NCBI RefSeq assembly: GCF_030372275.1
Contig: NZ_JAUDDJ010000011.1
DNA length: 64,000 nt
Direction: 5' to 3' (one strand)
Origin: Lawsonibacter sp900766145
GTDB taxonomy: Bacteria > Bacillota > Clostridia > Oscillospirales > Oscillospiraceae
The position numbers and the translations under genes are program-made. Shown here piece by piece: positions 48,479-56,722 of the stretch; within the stretch, counting starts at the first letter, position 1; every line of letters starts with the position of its first letter. The notes under the pieces are model-generated. The model saw only the letters and a list, made by a program, of their open reading frames with translations, searched no databases and was not told the DNA's origin.

Positions 48479-50284
48479 TTAAGAAAGATGCAGGATACGG
48501 GCAATTTTTTCCCCTTTTGGCATGAGAGACAGGTCCTCCTTGGTGATGGCCCGCAGCACGATCACCAGCACGCCGTAGATGACCACCGCCACCACAATGG
48601 CAGCCAGGGTAGCCACTGCATTACCCAGCCGATTGGCGGCGAGCAGCTTGGCCAGCAGGCCGTGGACCGCCCAGGCGCCCAGGCCCATCACCGCGGCGGC
48701 GGCGGCGGGCTTGGCAAACAGGGGGATGTATTTCGGCCGGCCGGGAATGACCCGGGCCATCACGATCAGGTCCAGAATGAGGCACAGGGCAAAGCAGAAG
48801 ATGTTGCCCAGAGGGGCGCCGTAGATACCCACCTGGGGCAGCACCACCACATTGTAGTTGAGCACGATTTTGATCACGCCGCCGGCCAGCATAATAATGA
48901 CCGGCAGATTCACAAAGCCGTAGGCCTGCAAAATGGAGTTGCACACCAGCATCATACACACAAACACCGTGGCCAGGCCCAGGGTGGACAGGAGCGGACC
49001 GGCCAGCTGGGAGGTGAGGCTGGGGAAAATGAGAGCCATGATGGGCTCGCCCAGCACATACAGGCCCACACCCATGGGGAAGGCCAGCAGGGCGGAGATG
49101 CGCAGGGCAGAACCGGCCACCCGGGCAGCGCCCTTCCGGTCCCGGCGGGCCAGGGTGCCGGAGACGGCGGGGATGACGGCGGCGGTGATGGCCGCCATGA
49201 GGGAGGTGGGCAGGTTGTAGATGTTCAGGGCGCCGTTGTAGTTGCCATAGAGGGTTCGGCTGGCATCCTCCAGGGCGTCATGAAGGGCAATGGCCGTCTT
49301 GGTGCCCTCACCGGCCAGCTGGTCAGAGAGCAGGGACATGGAGATGGTGGTTCCCTCCGGCAGGGTAGCCTGCCAGGCCTTCAGGGCGCTCTCCAGCTTG
49401 TCAAAGCTCATAAAATCCTTGTACAGGGCCCAGCAGTCCGTATTCTCCAGCAGAGCCCGCTGGAGCTGGCCCTGAACCAGGGATGAGTCGATGACGGTGA
49501 CGATACCCACCATGGAAGAGCTGATGGTAATGGGCACGGCGATCATCAGCAGATTTTTCACGATGGTGCCGTTGGAGTCGGGGGTGTCCTTGGACAGGCC
49601 CTCCTGGCTGCGGCCCATGATGTAGTTGAGCAGCATATAGGCCAGGGCCACAATGGTACCCACCGTTACGCCGGTGATGGCGCCGGCAGCGGCGTGGCTC
49701 TGGTCGGCCCCCGCCTTCACCAGCCAGTAGGCCAGTCCCAGGCCTACCACCAGCTTGCACAGGGCCTCAATGATCTGAGAGACGGCGGTGGGGGTCATGT
49801 TCCCATGGCCCTGGGCATAGCCGCGGAAGGCGGACAGACAGCCCACGCAGATGACCGCCGGGGCCAGGGCCCGGATACCGGGGGCGGCCTGGTCGTCGTT
49901 CATCAGGCCGGCCAGCTGGGCCGAGCCAAAGGACATGATGAGGAAGGACAGCACGCCCAGGGTAAGAAACAGGGCCAGGGACAACCGGAACACCCGGCGC
50001 ACCTGGTTTTGCCGTCCGGTGGCGTTGGCCTCGCTGACCAGCTTGGATACGGCCACGGGCAGGCCTGCGGTGGAGATGGTAAGCAGCACGGCATAGATGT
50101 TATAGGCGTTGCCGAAGTCGGCGCTGCCCTGTTCCCCGATGATGTTGAGCAGCGGGATCTTGTAGAACATGCCGATGACTTTGACCACCATAATGCCCAC
50201 CGCCAGGATGGCGGCGCCGCCGAAAAAGGTGTTCTGTTTTGTCGACCGGGCAACCCGGCGGGGTGCATGACTGTGTTGGGCCAT
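48479..50284 (-). CDS. MurJ/SpoVB-like polysaccharide or lipid II flippase (YabM-like)
   Basis: A 601-residue protein with about 14 helices of the MOP superfamily. The start FFGGAAILAVGIMVVKVIGMFYKIPLLNIIG is typical of SpoVB/YtgP/YabM. An extra ~75-residue loop (QRALLENTDCWALYKDFMSF) sits between helices near the middle, longer than in Bacillus homologues. It should flip lipid-linked cell-wall or spore-cortex precursors. It is upstream of mazG, as yabM is of yabN. Confidence 0.9.
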   Translation of the reverse strand: MAQHSHAPRRVARSTKQNTFFGGAAILAVGIMVVKVIGMFYKIPLLNIIGEQGSADFGNAYNIYAVLLTISTAGLPVAVSKLVSEANATGRQNQVRRVFRLSLALFLTLGVLSFLIMSFGSAQLAGLMNDDQAAPGIRALAPAVICVGCLSAFRGYAQGHGNMTPTAVSQIIEALCKLVVGLGLAYWLVKAGADQSHAAAGAITGVTVGTIVALAYMLLNYIMGRSQEGLSKDTPDSNGTIVKNLLMIAVPITISSSMVGIVTVIDSSLVQGQLQRALLENTDCWALYKDFMSFDKLESALKAWQATLPEGTTISMSLLSDQLAGEGTKTAIALHDALEDASRTLYGNYNGALNIYNLPTSLMAAITAAVIPAVSGTLARRDRKGAARVAGSALRISALLAFPMGVGLYVLGEPIMALIFPSLTSQLAGPLLSTLGLATVFVCMMLVCNSILQAYGFVNLPVIIMLAGGVIKIVLNYNVVVLPQVGIYGAPLGNIFCFALCLILDLIVMARVIPGRPKYIPLFAKPAAAAAVMGLGAWAVHGLLAKLLAANRLGNAVATLAAIVVAVVIYGVLVIVLRAITKEDLSLMPKGEKIARILHLS

Positions 50285-50341
50285 TCGTTGGGTCCTCCTT
50301 GCAGTTTGGAGAGTCAGGCGGCTCGGCCGCCTGGATCAGAT

Positions 50342-51649
50342 TTAGTCTTGGGGAAAAATCTTGGGCAGGGCGTAGTGCTCCACCTCGTAGCGGATGCGCT
50401 CCAGGTCCAGGGTGAAGAACTCCCCCTTCTCATATATGACCTGTCCCCGGGCCATATTCATCTCCACATTGGAGCCCCGGGCCGCGTAGACCAGGTTCTC
50501 CTCCACGTCGTGGCAGGGGGTGAGGTTGGAGGCGGTAAAGTCCACCAGGATGAGGTCGGCCATCTTTCCCGGGGCGATGACGCCGGTGTCCCGGCCTGTG
50601 GCCGCTGCCCCGTTGACGGTGGCCATAGCCAGGGCCTCACGGGCGGTGACCGCCATGGGGTCGTGCTGGACCCCCTTGTGGAGGATGGCGGCCAGCTTGA
50701 TCTCCTCAAACAAGTCGCAGTTGTTGTTGGAGGACACGCCGTCGGTGCCCAAGGTCACGTTGACCCCAGCCTTAAGCAGTTGGGGCACTCGGGCCACGCC
50801 GGAGCCCAGCTTCAGGTTGGACACCGGATTGTGGACGGCGGTAATGTGCTTCTGGGCCATGAGGGCCATGTCCTCGTCGGTGACCCACACGCAATGGGCG
50901 GCGGTACCGCCCCGCTCCCACACGCCGTACTGGTCCAGCAGGGCGATGGGGGTCTTTCCGTATTTCTCCAGGCAGCTCTCATGCTCCAGCTGGGTTTCGG
51001 AGATATGCATCTGCATGCCCAGATTGTGCTGGGCGGCGTAGTCGGCCATCCACTGCCACAGGGGCGGATTGGAGGTATACTCCGCGTGGATGGAGGCGTC
51101 CACCAGGATCTGCCCCTCCCCCGCGCCGTGCCACTGCTCGGTCAGCTCCTGCTGATTGCGGCAGTCGTTGCACTTATCGGGAGAAAAGTCCTCCGGCGCA
51201 CCGAAATACACTCCGCCGCAGGACAGATTGGCGGAGATGCCCGCCTTTAAAATCTCCTGGGCAATGGTGCCGGTGTGCATGTACATATCCACAATGCAGG
51301 TGGTGCCCGAGGCGATCATCTCGGCCAGGCCCAGGGCCGCTCCGGCGGCCACGGCCCGGTCGTCCAGCCGGGCCTCGGCGGGGAAAATGTAGTCGTGGAG
51401 CCAGTGCTGAAGATCGTGGCCCCCGCCATAGCCCCGCATAAGGGTCATGGGCACGTGGGTGTGGCAGTTCACAAGGCCGGGCATGAGCACCTTGCCCTTG
51501 CCCTCCACCACCCGGTCAAAGGTTCCCTCCGGGCGCACCGTCCCCACCGAGACGATCTTGGTCCCCTCCACCGCCACAAAGGCGTTTTCCACCACCGGCC
51601 GGGCGGGGTCCATGGTCAGGGCGGTGACGTTGGCAAACAAAACAGACAT
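50342..51649 (-). CDS. mtaD: 5-methylthioadenosine/S-adenosylhomocysteine deaminase-type amidohydrolase
   Basis: A 435-residue metallo-hydrolase with a TIM barrel. Metal ligands are visible in GLVNCHTHVPM, in MHISET, in AAHCVWV and in GTDGVSSNNNCDLFEE. The family deaminates MTA, SAH or adenosine. A purine nucleoside phosphorylase two genes upstream fits a purine/methylthio salvage run. The start is ATG 51647-51649 with AAGGAG, and the gene begins immediately after the small upstream gene. Confidence 0.92.
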   Translation of the reverse strand: MSVLFANVTALTMDPARPVVENAFVAVEGTKIVSVGTVRPEGTFDRVVEGKGKVLMPGLVNCHTHVPMTLMRGYGGGHDLQHWLHDYIFPAEARLDDRAVAAGAALGLAEMIASGTTCIVDMYMHTGTIAQEILKAGISANLSCGGVYFGAPEDFSPDKCNDCRNQQELTEQWHGAGEGQILVDASIHAEYTSNPPLWQWMADYAAQHNLGMQMHISETQLEHESCLEKYGKTPIALLDQYGVWERGGTAAHCVWVTDEDMALMAQKHITAVHNPVSNLKLGSGVARVPQLLKAGVNVTLGTDGVSSNNNCDLFEEIKLAAILHKGVQHDPMAVTAREALAMATVNGAAATGRDTGVIAPGKMADLILVDFTASNLTPCHDVEENLVYAARGSNVEMNMARGQVIYEKGEFFTLDLERIRYEVEHYALPKIFPQD

Positions 51650-51651
51650 GT

Positions 51652-51870
51652 TCAAAGCTCCTTTAGTAAGGTCTGCGCCCACTCCAGATTGTCCCGGTGC
51701 ACGAACAGACGGTACTCCAGGCGGCTGGTCGTTCCAAGGGTGGAACCGGACACTGACTTGGTCTTATAGCGGTAGTCCAAGCCGGCCGCCTGGAGGACGT
51801 CCCGCACCTGGCAAAAGCGTTTCAGGTCGTAGGTAATGAGCAGCTCGGCGCGGTTCCAAAACCCAATCAT
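51652..51870 (-). CDS. Small hypothetical protein, DUF2007-like fold
   Basis: A 72-residue protein (start MIGFWNRAELLITYDLKRFC). The sequence pattern suggests one beta-alpha-beta-beta-alpha domain in which a substrate-like strand (YRYKTKSVSG) is followed by a C-terminal helix. It resembles DUF2007-type putative signalling proteins only loosely. It lies 18 bases after the nucleoside phosphorylase and 2 bases before mtaD, so it is surely part of that operon. Confidence 0.75.
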   Translation of the reverse strand: MIGFWNRAELLITYDLKRFCQVRDVLQAAGLDYRYKTKSVSGSTLGTTSRLEYRLFVHRDNLEWAQTLLKEL

Positions 51871-51888
51871 ACCTTGCTCCTTTTTCGG

Positions 51889-52713
51889 TTACATCTCCCG
51901 CAGGCAGGCCCGCACCAGGGCGGAGAAGTCCTCCCGGGCGTGCTCCCCGGCCAGGAGGACCTCCTCCTCGCTGAGAGGCTGGTCCAGAATACCGGCGGCC
52001 ATGTTGGACAGCAGGGTAAAGCCCAGCACCTCCATGCCGCAGTGGCCCGCCACGATGACCTCGGGTGCGGTAGACATGCCCACCGCGTCGCCCCCCAGGA
52101 CACGGGCGGCCCGGATCTCCGCCGGGGTCTCGTACTGGGGACCGTAGCAGTAGAAGTAGACGCCCTCCCGCAGGGTGAGGCCCAGCTTCTGGGCGCAGTC
52201 CCGGGCCACCTGGCGCAGGCGGGGGGTGTACAGCTTGGAGGCGTCGGGGAAGCGCACCCCGAATTCGGGCAGGTTCTCCCCCCGGAGCGGGGACTCGGAG
52301 AACATTTTAATGTGGTCGGTAATGAGCATCAGCTCCCCGGCCTTCCAGTCGGTGTTCACGCAGCCGGCGGCGTTGGTGACTACCAGGGTGTCGCACCCCA
52401 GCAGACGCAGCACCCGCACCGCGTAGGTGACCTCCTCATAGGAGTAGCCCTCGTAGTGGTGCATCCGGCCCTGCATCACCGCCACCTTCTGGCCCTCCAG
52501 GGTGCCGAATACCAGCCGGCCCTTGTGGCCGGGGGCGGTGGAGGCCTTGAAGTGGGGGATGTCTTTGTAATCCACGGCGATGGCGCCTTCCACCTGATCT
52601 CCCAGATAGCCCAGGCCGGAGCCCAGGATCATGGCCACCTTAGGGACAAAACCGCCCAGGCGGGCGCGTAAAAAGTCCGCGCTCGCCCGGTAATGCTCTA
52701 TTGTGTAGGACAT
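51889..52713 (-). CDS. punA: Purine nucleoside phosphorylase, class I trimeric type
   Basis: A 274-residue enzyme that splits (deoxy)inosine or guanosine with phosphate. Motifs: MILGSGLGYLGDQV with the phosphate-binding Gly/Ser, QGRMHHYEGYSYEEVTYAVR, VTNAAGCVN, GPQYETPAEIRA with the purine-contacting Glu, and GGDAVGMSTAPEVIVA. It starts at ATG 52711-52713 with AAGGAGG. Positioned with mtaD, it suggests purine salvage. Confidence 0.95.
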   Translation of the reverse strand: MSYTIEHYRASADFLRARLGGFVPKVAMILGSGLGYLGDQVEGAIAVDYKDIPHFKASTAPGHKGRLVFGTLEGQKVAVMQGRMHHYEGYSYEEVTYAVRVLRLLGCDTLVVTNAAGCVNTDWKAGELMLITDHIKMFSESPLRGENLPEFGVRFPDASKLYTPRLRQVARDCAQKLGLTLREGVYFYCYGPQYETPAEIRAARVLGGDAVGMSTAPEVIVAGHCGMEVLGFTLLSNMAAGILDQPLSEEEVLLAGEHAREDFSALVRACLREM

Positions 52714-52723
52714 AGGGCCCTCC

Positions 52724-53116
52724 TTACAGGCTGCCGCCGCACCGGCGGCAGAACTGGTCGTCCTTGCCGCACACCGCGCCGCAGTTGGGGCAGGTGCGGG
52801 ACTGGCGCAGGGCAGCGATGCGTTCCTTGAGCTCGGCGATCTTTCCGGCAAGCTCATCGGCCTGGACCAGCAGCTGGGACACCTTGTCCTCGTCCTGACT
52901 CTCTCCCTTGTGGGCCTGGTACATCACTTCGCCCAGCTGGCGCAGCACGTCGTTATACTCTCCGCTCAGGTCAAACAGCTGCACATTCAGCTTGGCCACG
53001 TCCACCATCTGTCCGGCCCGCTTCCCGGCTACCCGGGCGGTGCCCGCCGCGGCATCGGCGGCGTCGGCGGCCGTACTCCGAATCCGGTCCAGCAGTTCCT
53101 TCACCTTGTCGTCCAT
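52724..53116 (-). CDS. Coiled-coil protein with C-terminal zinc ribbon
   Basis: A 130-residue protein. Residues ~1-100 form helices with coiled-coil character (KLNVQLFDLSGEYNDVLRQL, then ADELAGKIAELKERIAALRQ). The C-terminus is a zinc ribbon, CPNCGAVCGKDDQFCRRCGG, with two CxxC pairs. The function is unknown; similar helix-plus-ribbon proteins occur widely in Clostridia. The start is ATG 53114-53116, with AAAGGAG 10 bases upstream. It is the first gene of the leftward run, opposite rpoN. Confidence 0.85.
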   Translation of the reverse strand: MDDKVKELLDRIRSTAADAADAAAGTARVAGKRAGQMVDVAKLNVQLFDLSGEYNDVLRQLGEVMYQAHKGESQDEDKVSQLLVQADELAGKIAELKERIAALRQSRTCPNCGAVCGKDDQFCRRCGGSL

Positions 53117-53244
53117 ATCCACGTGCTCCTTTCCTTGTCCCACTCCCGGACTTTTTCCAGGAAGTTCTATGAGTTTTCACTATTTTACACCATTGGATAG
53201 GAAAAATCAACGGAAAAGGCCTCTCTTCCCACTCTATCTGCCGA

Positions 53245-53421
53245 TTGCCCCGGGGTGAAATTTATGATATACTTCTTTTGACAATTTCATGCACCCAGAG
53301 GATGCGGTTCCAGACGACTCTGGGGAGATTGCATGAAGAGGTACACAAAGCACATTGCCTGGGGAGGCAACCGTCCCTGTTTGCCTGGCAGGAACGTTTG
53401 GGAGCTTGAGGAGGGAACCAC
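53245..53421 (+). promoter_or_regulatory. rpoN promoter and leader with two overlapping small frames
   Basis: TTGCCC (53245-53250) and TATACT (53268-53273) are 17 bases apart, giving a start near 53280. The ~140-base leader can encode 15 codons (ATG 53289, TGA 53334-53336). That frame overlaps by ATGA a 30-codon frame (53333-53425), which has GGGGAG upstream. The second stop overlaps the rpoN GTG (GTGA). A TTGCCT-GGGG-AGGCAA hairpin lies inside. Translational coupling is possible but unproven. Confidence 0.5.
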
Positions 53422-54768
53422 GTGAATCTGGAACTGTCACTGAAACAGACTTTAAAATTGACCCCGCAGATGCTCCAGTCCATGGAAGTGCTGCAAATGA
53501 GCACCCAGGAGCTGGCTGACTATATTCAGGACCTGGTCCAGACCAACCCCGCCGCCGAGCTCACCGAGCCCACCGCACAGGGCGACGAGAGCGAAGAGCT
53601 GTGGCGGCGGATGCAGTCTCTGGCCGACGCGGACCATCAGAACCGGCAGTATCTCTCGGCCGACCGGGAGGAGCTGGACCCTCTGGCCCGGGTGGGCACC
53701 GACGGCGGACTGAGTGAGACCCTGGTGCTCCACCTCACCCGCCAGCTGGAGCGCAGCCACGGTTCCACCCTGGTGCTGCGCTCGGCCCAGTTCCTGGCTG
53801 CCTGCCTGGATGAAAACGGCTATCTGCGGGACGATCTGGAGGACCTGTCCCAGGCCTCCCGCCTGCCTCTGGCGGCACTGGAGCAGGGACTGGCCCTTCT
53901 CCAGAGTCTTGATCCGGCGGGTGTAGGCGCCCGGGACTTGTCCCAGTGCCTGGCGCTGCAATTGCAGCGCCAGGGGGAGACCGGCCCCGCTTTGGAGATC
54001 GTGCTGCATCACCTGGAGCGGCTGGGCCGCAAGCAGTACCACGCCATTGCCCAGGAGCTGGGGATCTCCCAAAAGGAGGTTCTCCGGGCCCAGAGCCTCA
54101 TTCAAGAGCTGGACCCCCGCCCCGGCGCCGCCTTTGCCAGCCGGGATGAGACCACCTACCTGGTCCCCGACCTGGTGGTCATTCAGAATGAGCAGGGGCT
54201 GACCGTGACCTATCAGGACTCCTACCTTCCGGGGCTTCATCTCAGCGGCTACTACTGCAAGCTGCAAAAGCAGAGTGCCGACCCGGAGGTCAAGCAGTAC
54301 CTCACCGATAAGATCAAACAGGCCCAGTGGGCCATTCAGGCGGTGGAGCAGCGCCGCTCCACCCTGCTCTCCTGCGCCCAGGTCATTGTACACCGGCAGG
54401 AGGGGTTCTTCCGCCCCGGAGGACACCTGTCCCCCCTGCGACTGGCCGACGTGGCCCAGGAGCTGTCCATCCACGAGTCCACCGTCAGCCGGGCCATCCG
54501 GGAGAAATACCTCCAGTGCAGCCGGGGCGTATACCCTCTGAGCTTCTTTTTCTCCCGGGAGGGGGGCAGCGAGGGCACCTCGGTACACCAGATCAAGGAG
54601 CGTCTGCGGCAGCTGGTGGACCGGGAGGACAAAAAGCACCCCCTCTCCGACCAGAAGCTGTGCGAGCAGCTGGAGGCGGAGGGCTGCACCATCTCCCGGC
54701 GGACCGTGGCCAAATACCGGGACGAGCTGGGCATTCCCAGCGCCTCGGGGCGAAAAGAGATCCATTAA
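53422..54768 (+). CDS. rpoN: RNA polymerase sigma-54 factor RpoN
   Basis: A 448-residue sigma-54. The Gln/Leu-rich activator-contact region is at 1-50 (LSLKQTLKLTPQMLQSMEVLQMS), and the core-binding domain at about 90-250 (LDPAGVGARDLSQCL). The helix-turn-helix is LRLADVAQELSIHESTVSRAIREK, and the RpoN box RRTVAKYRDELGIPSA lies near residue 426 for the -24 element. It starts at GTG 53422 after GAGGAGGG. It needs an AAA+ enhancer-binding activator, and none is encoded in this window. A HAD phosphatase gene follows 9 bases downstream. Confidence 0.97.
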   Translation: MNLELSLKQTLKLTPQMLQSMEVLQMSTQELADYIQDLVQTNPAAELTEPTAQGDESEELWRRMQSLADADHQNRQYLSADREELDPLARVGTDGGLSETLVLHLTRQLERSHGSTLVLRSAQFLAACLDENGYLRDDLEDLSQASRLPLAALEQGLALLQSLDPAGVGARDLSQCLALQLQRQGETGPALEIVLHHLERLGRKQYHAIAQELGISQKEVLRAQSLIQELDPRPGAAFASRDETTYLVPDLVVIQNEQGLTVTYQDSYLPGLHLSGYYCKLQKQSADPEVKQYLTDKIKQAQWAIQAVEQRRSTLLSCAQVIVHRQEGFFRPGGHLSPLRLADVAQELSIHESTVSRAIREKYLQCSRGVYPLSFFFSREGGSEGTSVHQIKERLRQLVDREDKKHPLSDQKLCEQLEAEGCTISRRTVAKYRDELGIPSASGRKEIH

Positions 54769-54777
54769 GGAGTTTAT

Positions 54778-55437
54778 ATGAAACACTATCGCGCCATCTG
54801 CTTTGATTTTGACTATACCCTGGGCGACTCCACCGACTCCATTGTAGCCGGCTTTCAGTATGCCTTTGAGCGCCTGGGCCGTCCCATCCCCGACCGGGAC
54901 ACGGTGCGGGGCACGGTGGGCTATCTGCTGGAGGATGCATACCAGATGCTCACCGGCGACAGCGACAAAGAGCACCGTGCCCAGTTCCGGGCCTACTTTT
55001 TAGAGGTAGCCAAGCCCCGCCAGAAGGACGAGACCACCCTGTTCCCCGGCACCCACGAGCTGCTGCGGGGGCTCCACGAGCGCGGGGTCCGTCTGGGCAT
55101 CGTGAGCACCAAGACGGGGGAGACCATCGCCCACATCATGGATAAATACGGCCTGGGGAACACCCTGGAGCTCATCCTGGGCAGCTATGACGTCACTCAC
55201 CACAAGCCCCACCCGGAGGGCATTTTAAAGGCGCTGGACCAGATGGGTGTGGCCCCGGAGGAATTTCTCTACTGCGGGGACACCATTCTGGACGCCCAGG
55301 CCGCCCAGGGGGCGGGGGTGGACTTTGCCGCCGTCCTCAACGGCACCACCCAGGCCCCGGCCTTTGCCCCCTACCCCTGCGTCCACATCGCCCCCGACCT
55401 CACTGAGCTGGCCCAGTGGCTGGAGGACAGAGCGTGA
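54778..55437 (+). CDS. HAD-superfamily hydrolase, phosphoglycolate phosphatase-like
   Basis: A 219-residue HAD phosphatase with an alpha-helical cap. Motif I is CFDFDYTLGDSTDS (nucleophile Asp in DFDYT), motif II STKTG, motif III Lys in HHKPHPEG, motif IV CGDTILD. It is close to PgpH/Gph-type phosphatases acting on small phosphates; the substrate is not predictable. AAGGAG precedes the ATG, and the stop overlaps dus by 4 bases. Confidence 0.92.
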   Translation: MKHYRAICFDFDYTLGDSTDSIVAGFQYAFERLGRPIPDRDTVRGTVGYLLEDAYQMLTGDSDKEHRAQFRAYFLEVAKPRQKDETTLFPGTHELLRGLHERGVRLGIVSTKTGETIAHIMDKYGLGNTLELILGSYDVTHHKPHPEGILKALDQMGVAPEEFLYCGDTILDAQAAQGAGVDFAAVLNGTTQAPAFAPYPCVHIAPDLTELAQWLEDRA

Positions 55438-56408
55438 AGTACCATTTTGCCCCCATGGAGGGCGTCACCGGGGCCGAGTTCCGCCGGGCCCACCACCAGG
55501 TGTTCGGCGGGGTAGACGCCTACTACATGCCCTTCCTCTCCCCCACCCAAGATCATGTATTTACGCCCCGGGAACTCCGGGGCATTTTGCCGGAAAATAA
55601 CCCCGGCTTTCGTGCCGTGCCCCAGCTGCTCACCCGGAATGTGGAGGATTTCCTCTGGGCCGCGGGAGAGCTGGCTAAGCTGGGCTATGACGAGGTCAAC
55701 CTGAACCTGGGCTGCCCCTCGGGCACCGTCACCGCCAAGGGCAAGGGCGCGGGCCTGCTCCAGCGCCGGGATACCCTGGAAGAGCTATTAGAAGGTATCT
55801 TTGCCAAAACTCCGGTCAAACTATCCATTAAAACCCGGCTGGGCTGGGAGAATCCCGATGAGTTCGGTCCCCTGCTGGAGCTGTTTGCCCGCTACCCCGT
55901 CTCCCTGCTCATCATCCACCCCCGGGTGCGCCAGGACTTCTACCGGGAGAAGGTGCGCCTGGACGCCTTTGCCCAGGCGCTGGAGGTCTACCGGGGACCG
56001 GTATGCTTCAACGGCGGCCTGGTCACCCCCGCAGACTGCCAGGCCTTTGCCCGGCGCTTTCCCCAGGTGGAGCACCTGATGATCGGTCAGGGCCTGCTGG
56101 CCGACCCCGCCCTGACCCGGAAGGCCCAGGGTGGCAGCGCCGCCACCGTAGACGAGCTGCGCGCCTTCCACGACCAACTCTACCGCACCTACCTCTCCCT
56201 CTTCTCCGGAGAGCGGAGCACGGTTTTCCACATGAAGGAGCTGTGGAGCTACCTCTCCCGCCTGTTTGAGGACAGCGCCCGCCCCCTGAAAAAAATCCGC
56301 AAGGCCGACCGCTCCGCCCCCTACGAGGCGGCGGTGGAGGAGATGTTTGCCCGCCCCCTGCGCCGGGACGCCCTCTGGGAGGAAACTTCTAACATAGATT
56401 TGTCTTGA
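55434..56408 (+). CDS. dus: tRNA-dihydrouridine synthase
   Basis: A 324-residue flavoprotein that reduces uridines in the tRNA D-loop. FMN barrel motifs: FAPMEGVTGAEFR, YDEVNLNLGCPSGTVTAKGKGAGLL with the catalytic Cys, IKTRLGWEN, IIHPRVRQDFY and FNGGLVTPAD. The GTG start overlaps the HAD stop (GTGA) with GGAGG in front. It is shorter than E. coli DusB but complete, with the helical C-terminal tRNA domain from about 240. Confidence 0.93.
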   Translation: MKYHFAPMEGVTGAEFRRAHHQVFGGVDAYYMPFLSPTQDHVFTPRELRGILPENNPGFRAVPQLLTRNVEDFLWAAGELAKLGYDEVNLNLGCPSGTVTAKGKGAGLLQRRDTLEELLEGIFAKTPVKLSIKTRLGWENPDEFGPLLELFARYPVSLLIIHPRVRQDFYREKVRLDAFAQALEVYRGPVCFNGGLVTPADCQAFARRFPQVEHLMIGQGLLADPALTRKAQGGSAATVDELRAFHDQLYRTYLSLFSGERSTVFHMKELWSYLSRLFEDSARPLKKIRKADRSAPYEAAVEEMFARPLRRDALWEETSNIDLS

Positions 56409-56722
56409 ATCGCCGGGATGGGGTGTGTTATACTTTAAAATGTAGAATTTTGTGCGCCGCGGCCTGGCAGTCAGGCCCCAATTGGGCGCGGAAAGGTTGT
56501 GAAGCCCCATGAAAAGCCGAAGTCGCCACCGGGACACCGTACATGCGCTGTCACGAACGGCAGAGGACGCGGGGCCGCATCCTCTTGTTCCGCCGCTCTG
56601 GGGCCGGCACGCGGAGTAGCAGCCGCAGCACCGTCCCCTGACCGATTCGTAACAGCCGCAGGAGTGATCCTGTGGCTGTTTTCCGTCCCGGATATCCCGT
56701 GACTTCAAGAGGGGGAAACCAT
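56405..56722 (+). promoter_or_regulatory. mgtE promoter and structured leader (candidate Mg-responsive element)
   Basis: TTGAAT (56405-56410) and TATACT (56429-56434) are 18 bases apart, so the leader is about 280 nt. It has several paired blocks, for example GCGCC with GGGCGC near 56455-56490 and GCCCC with GGGGC further on. The stretch GTCGCCACCGGGACACC recalls part of the M-box, but the canonical GUUAGGUGAGGCUCC and GUGCUAAA blocks are absent. An intrinsic terminator closes it. I cannot assign a riboswitch class. Confidence 0.5.
56651..56683 (+). terminator. Leader terminator before mgtE
   Basis: AACAGCCGCAGGA (56651-56663) pairs with TCCTGTGGCTGTT (56668-56680), followed by TTTT. It lies 40 bases before the mgtE start and would act as the expression platform of the leader. 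Confidence 0.75.
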
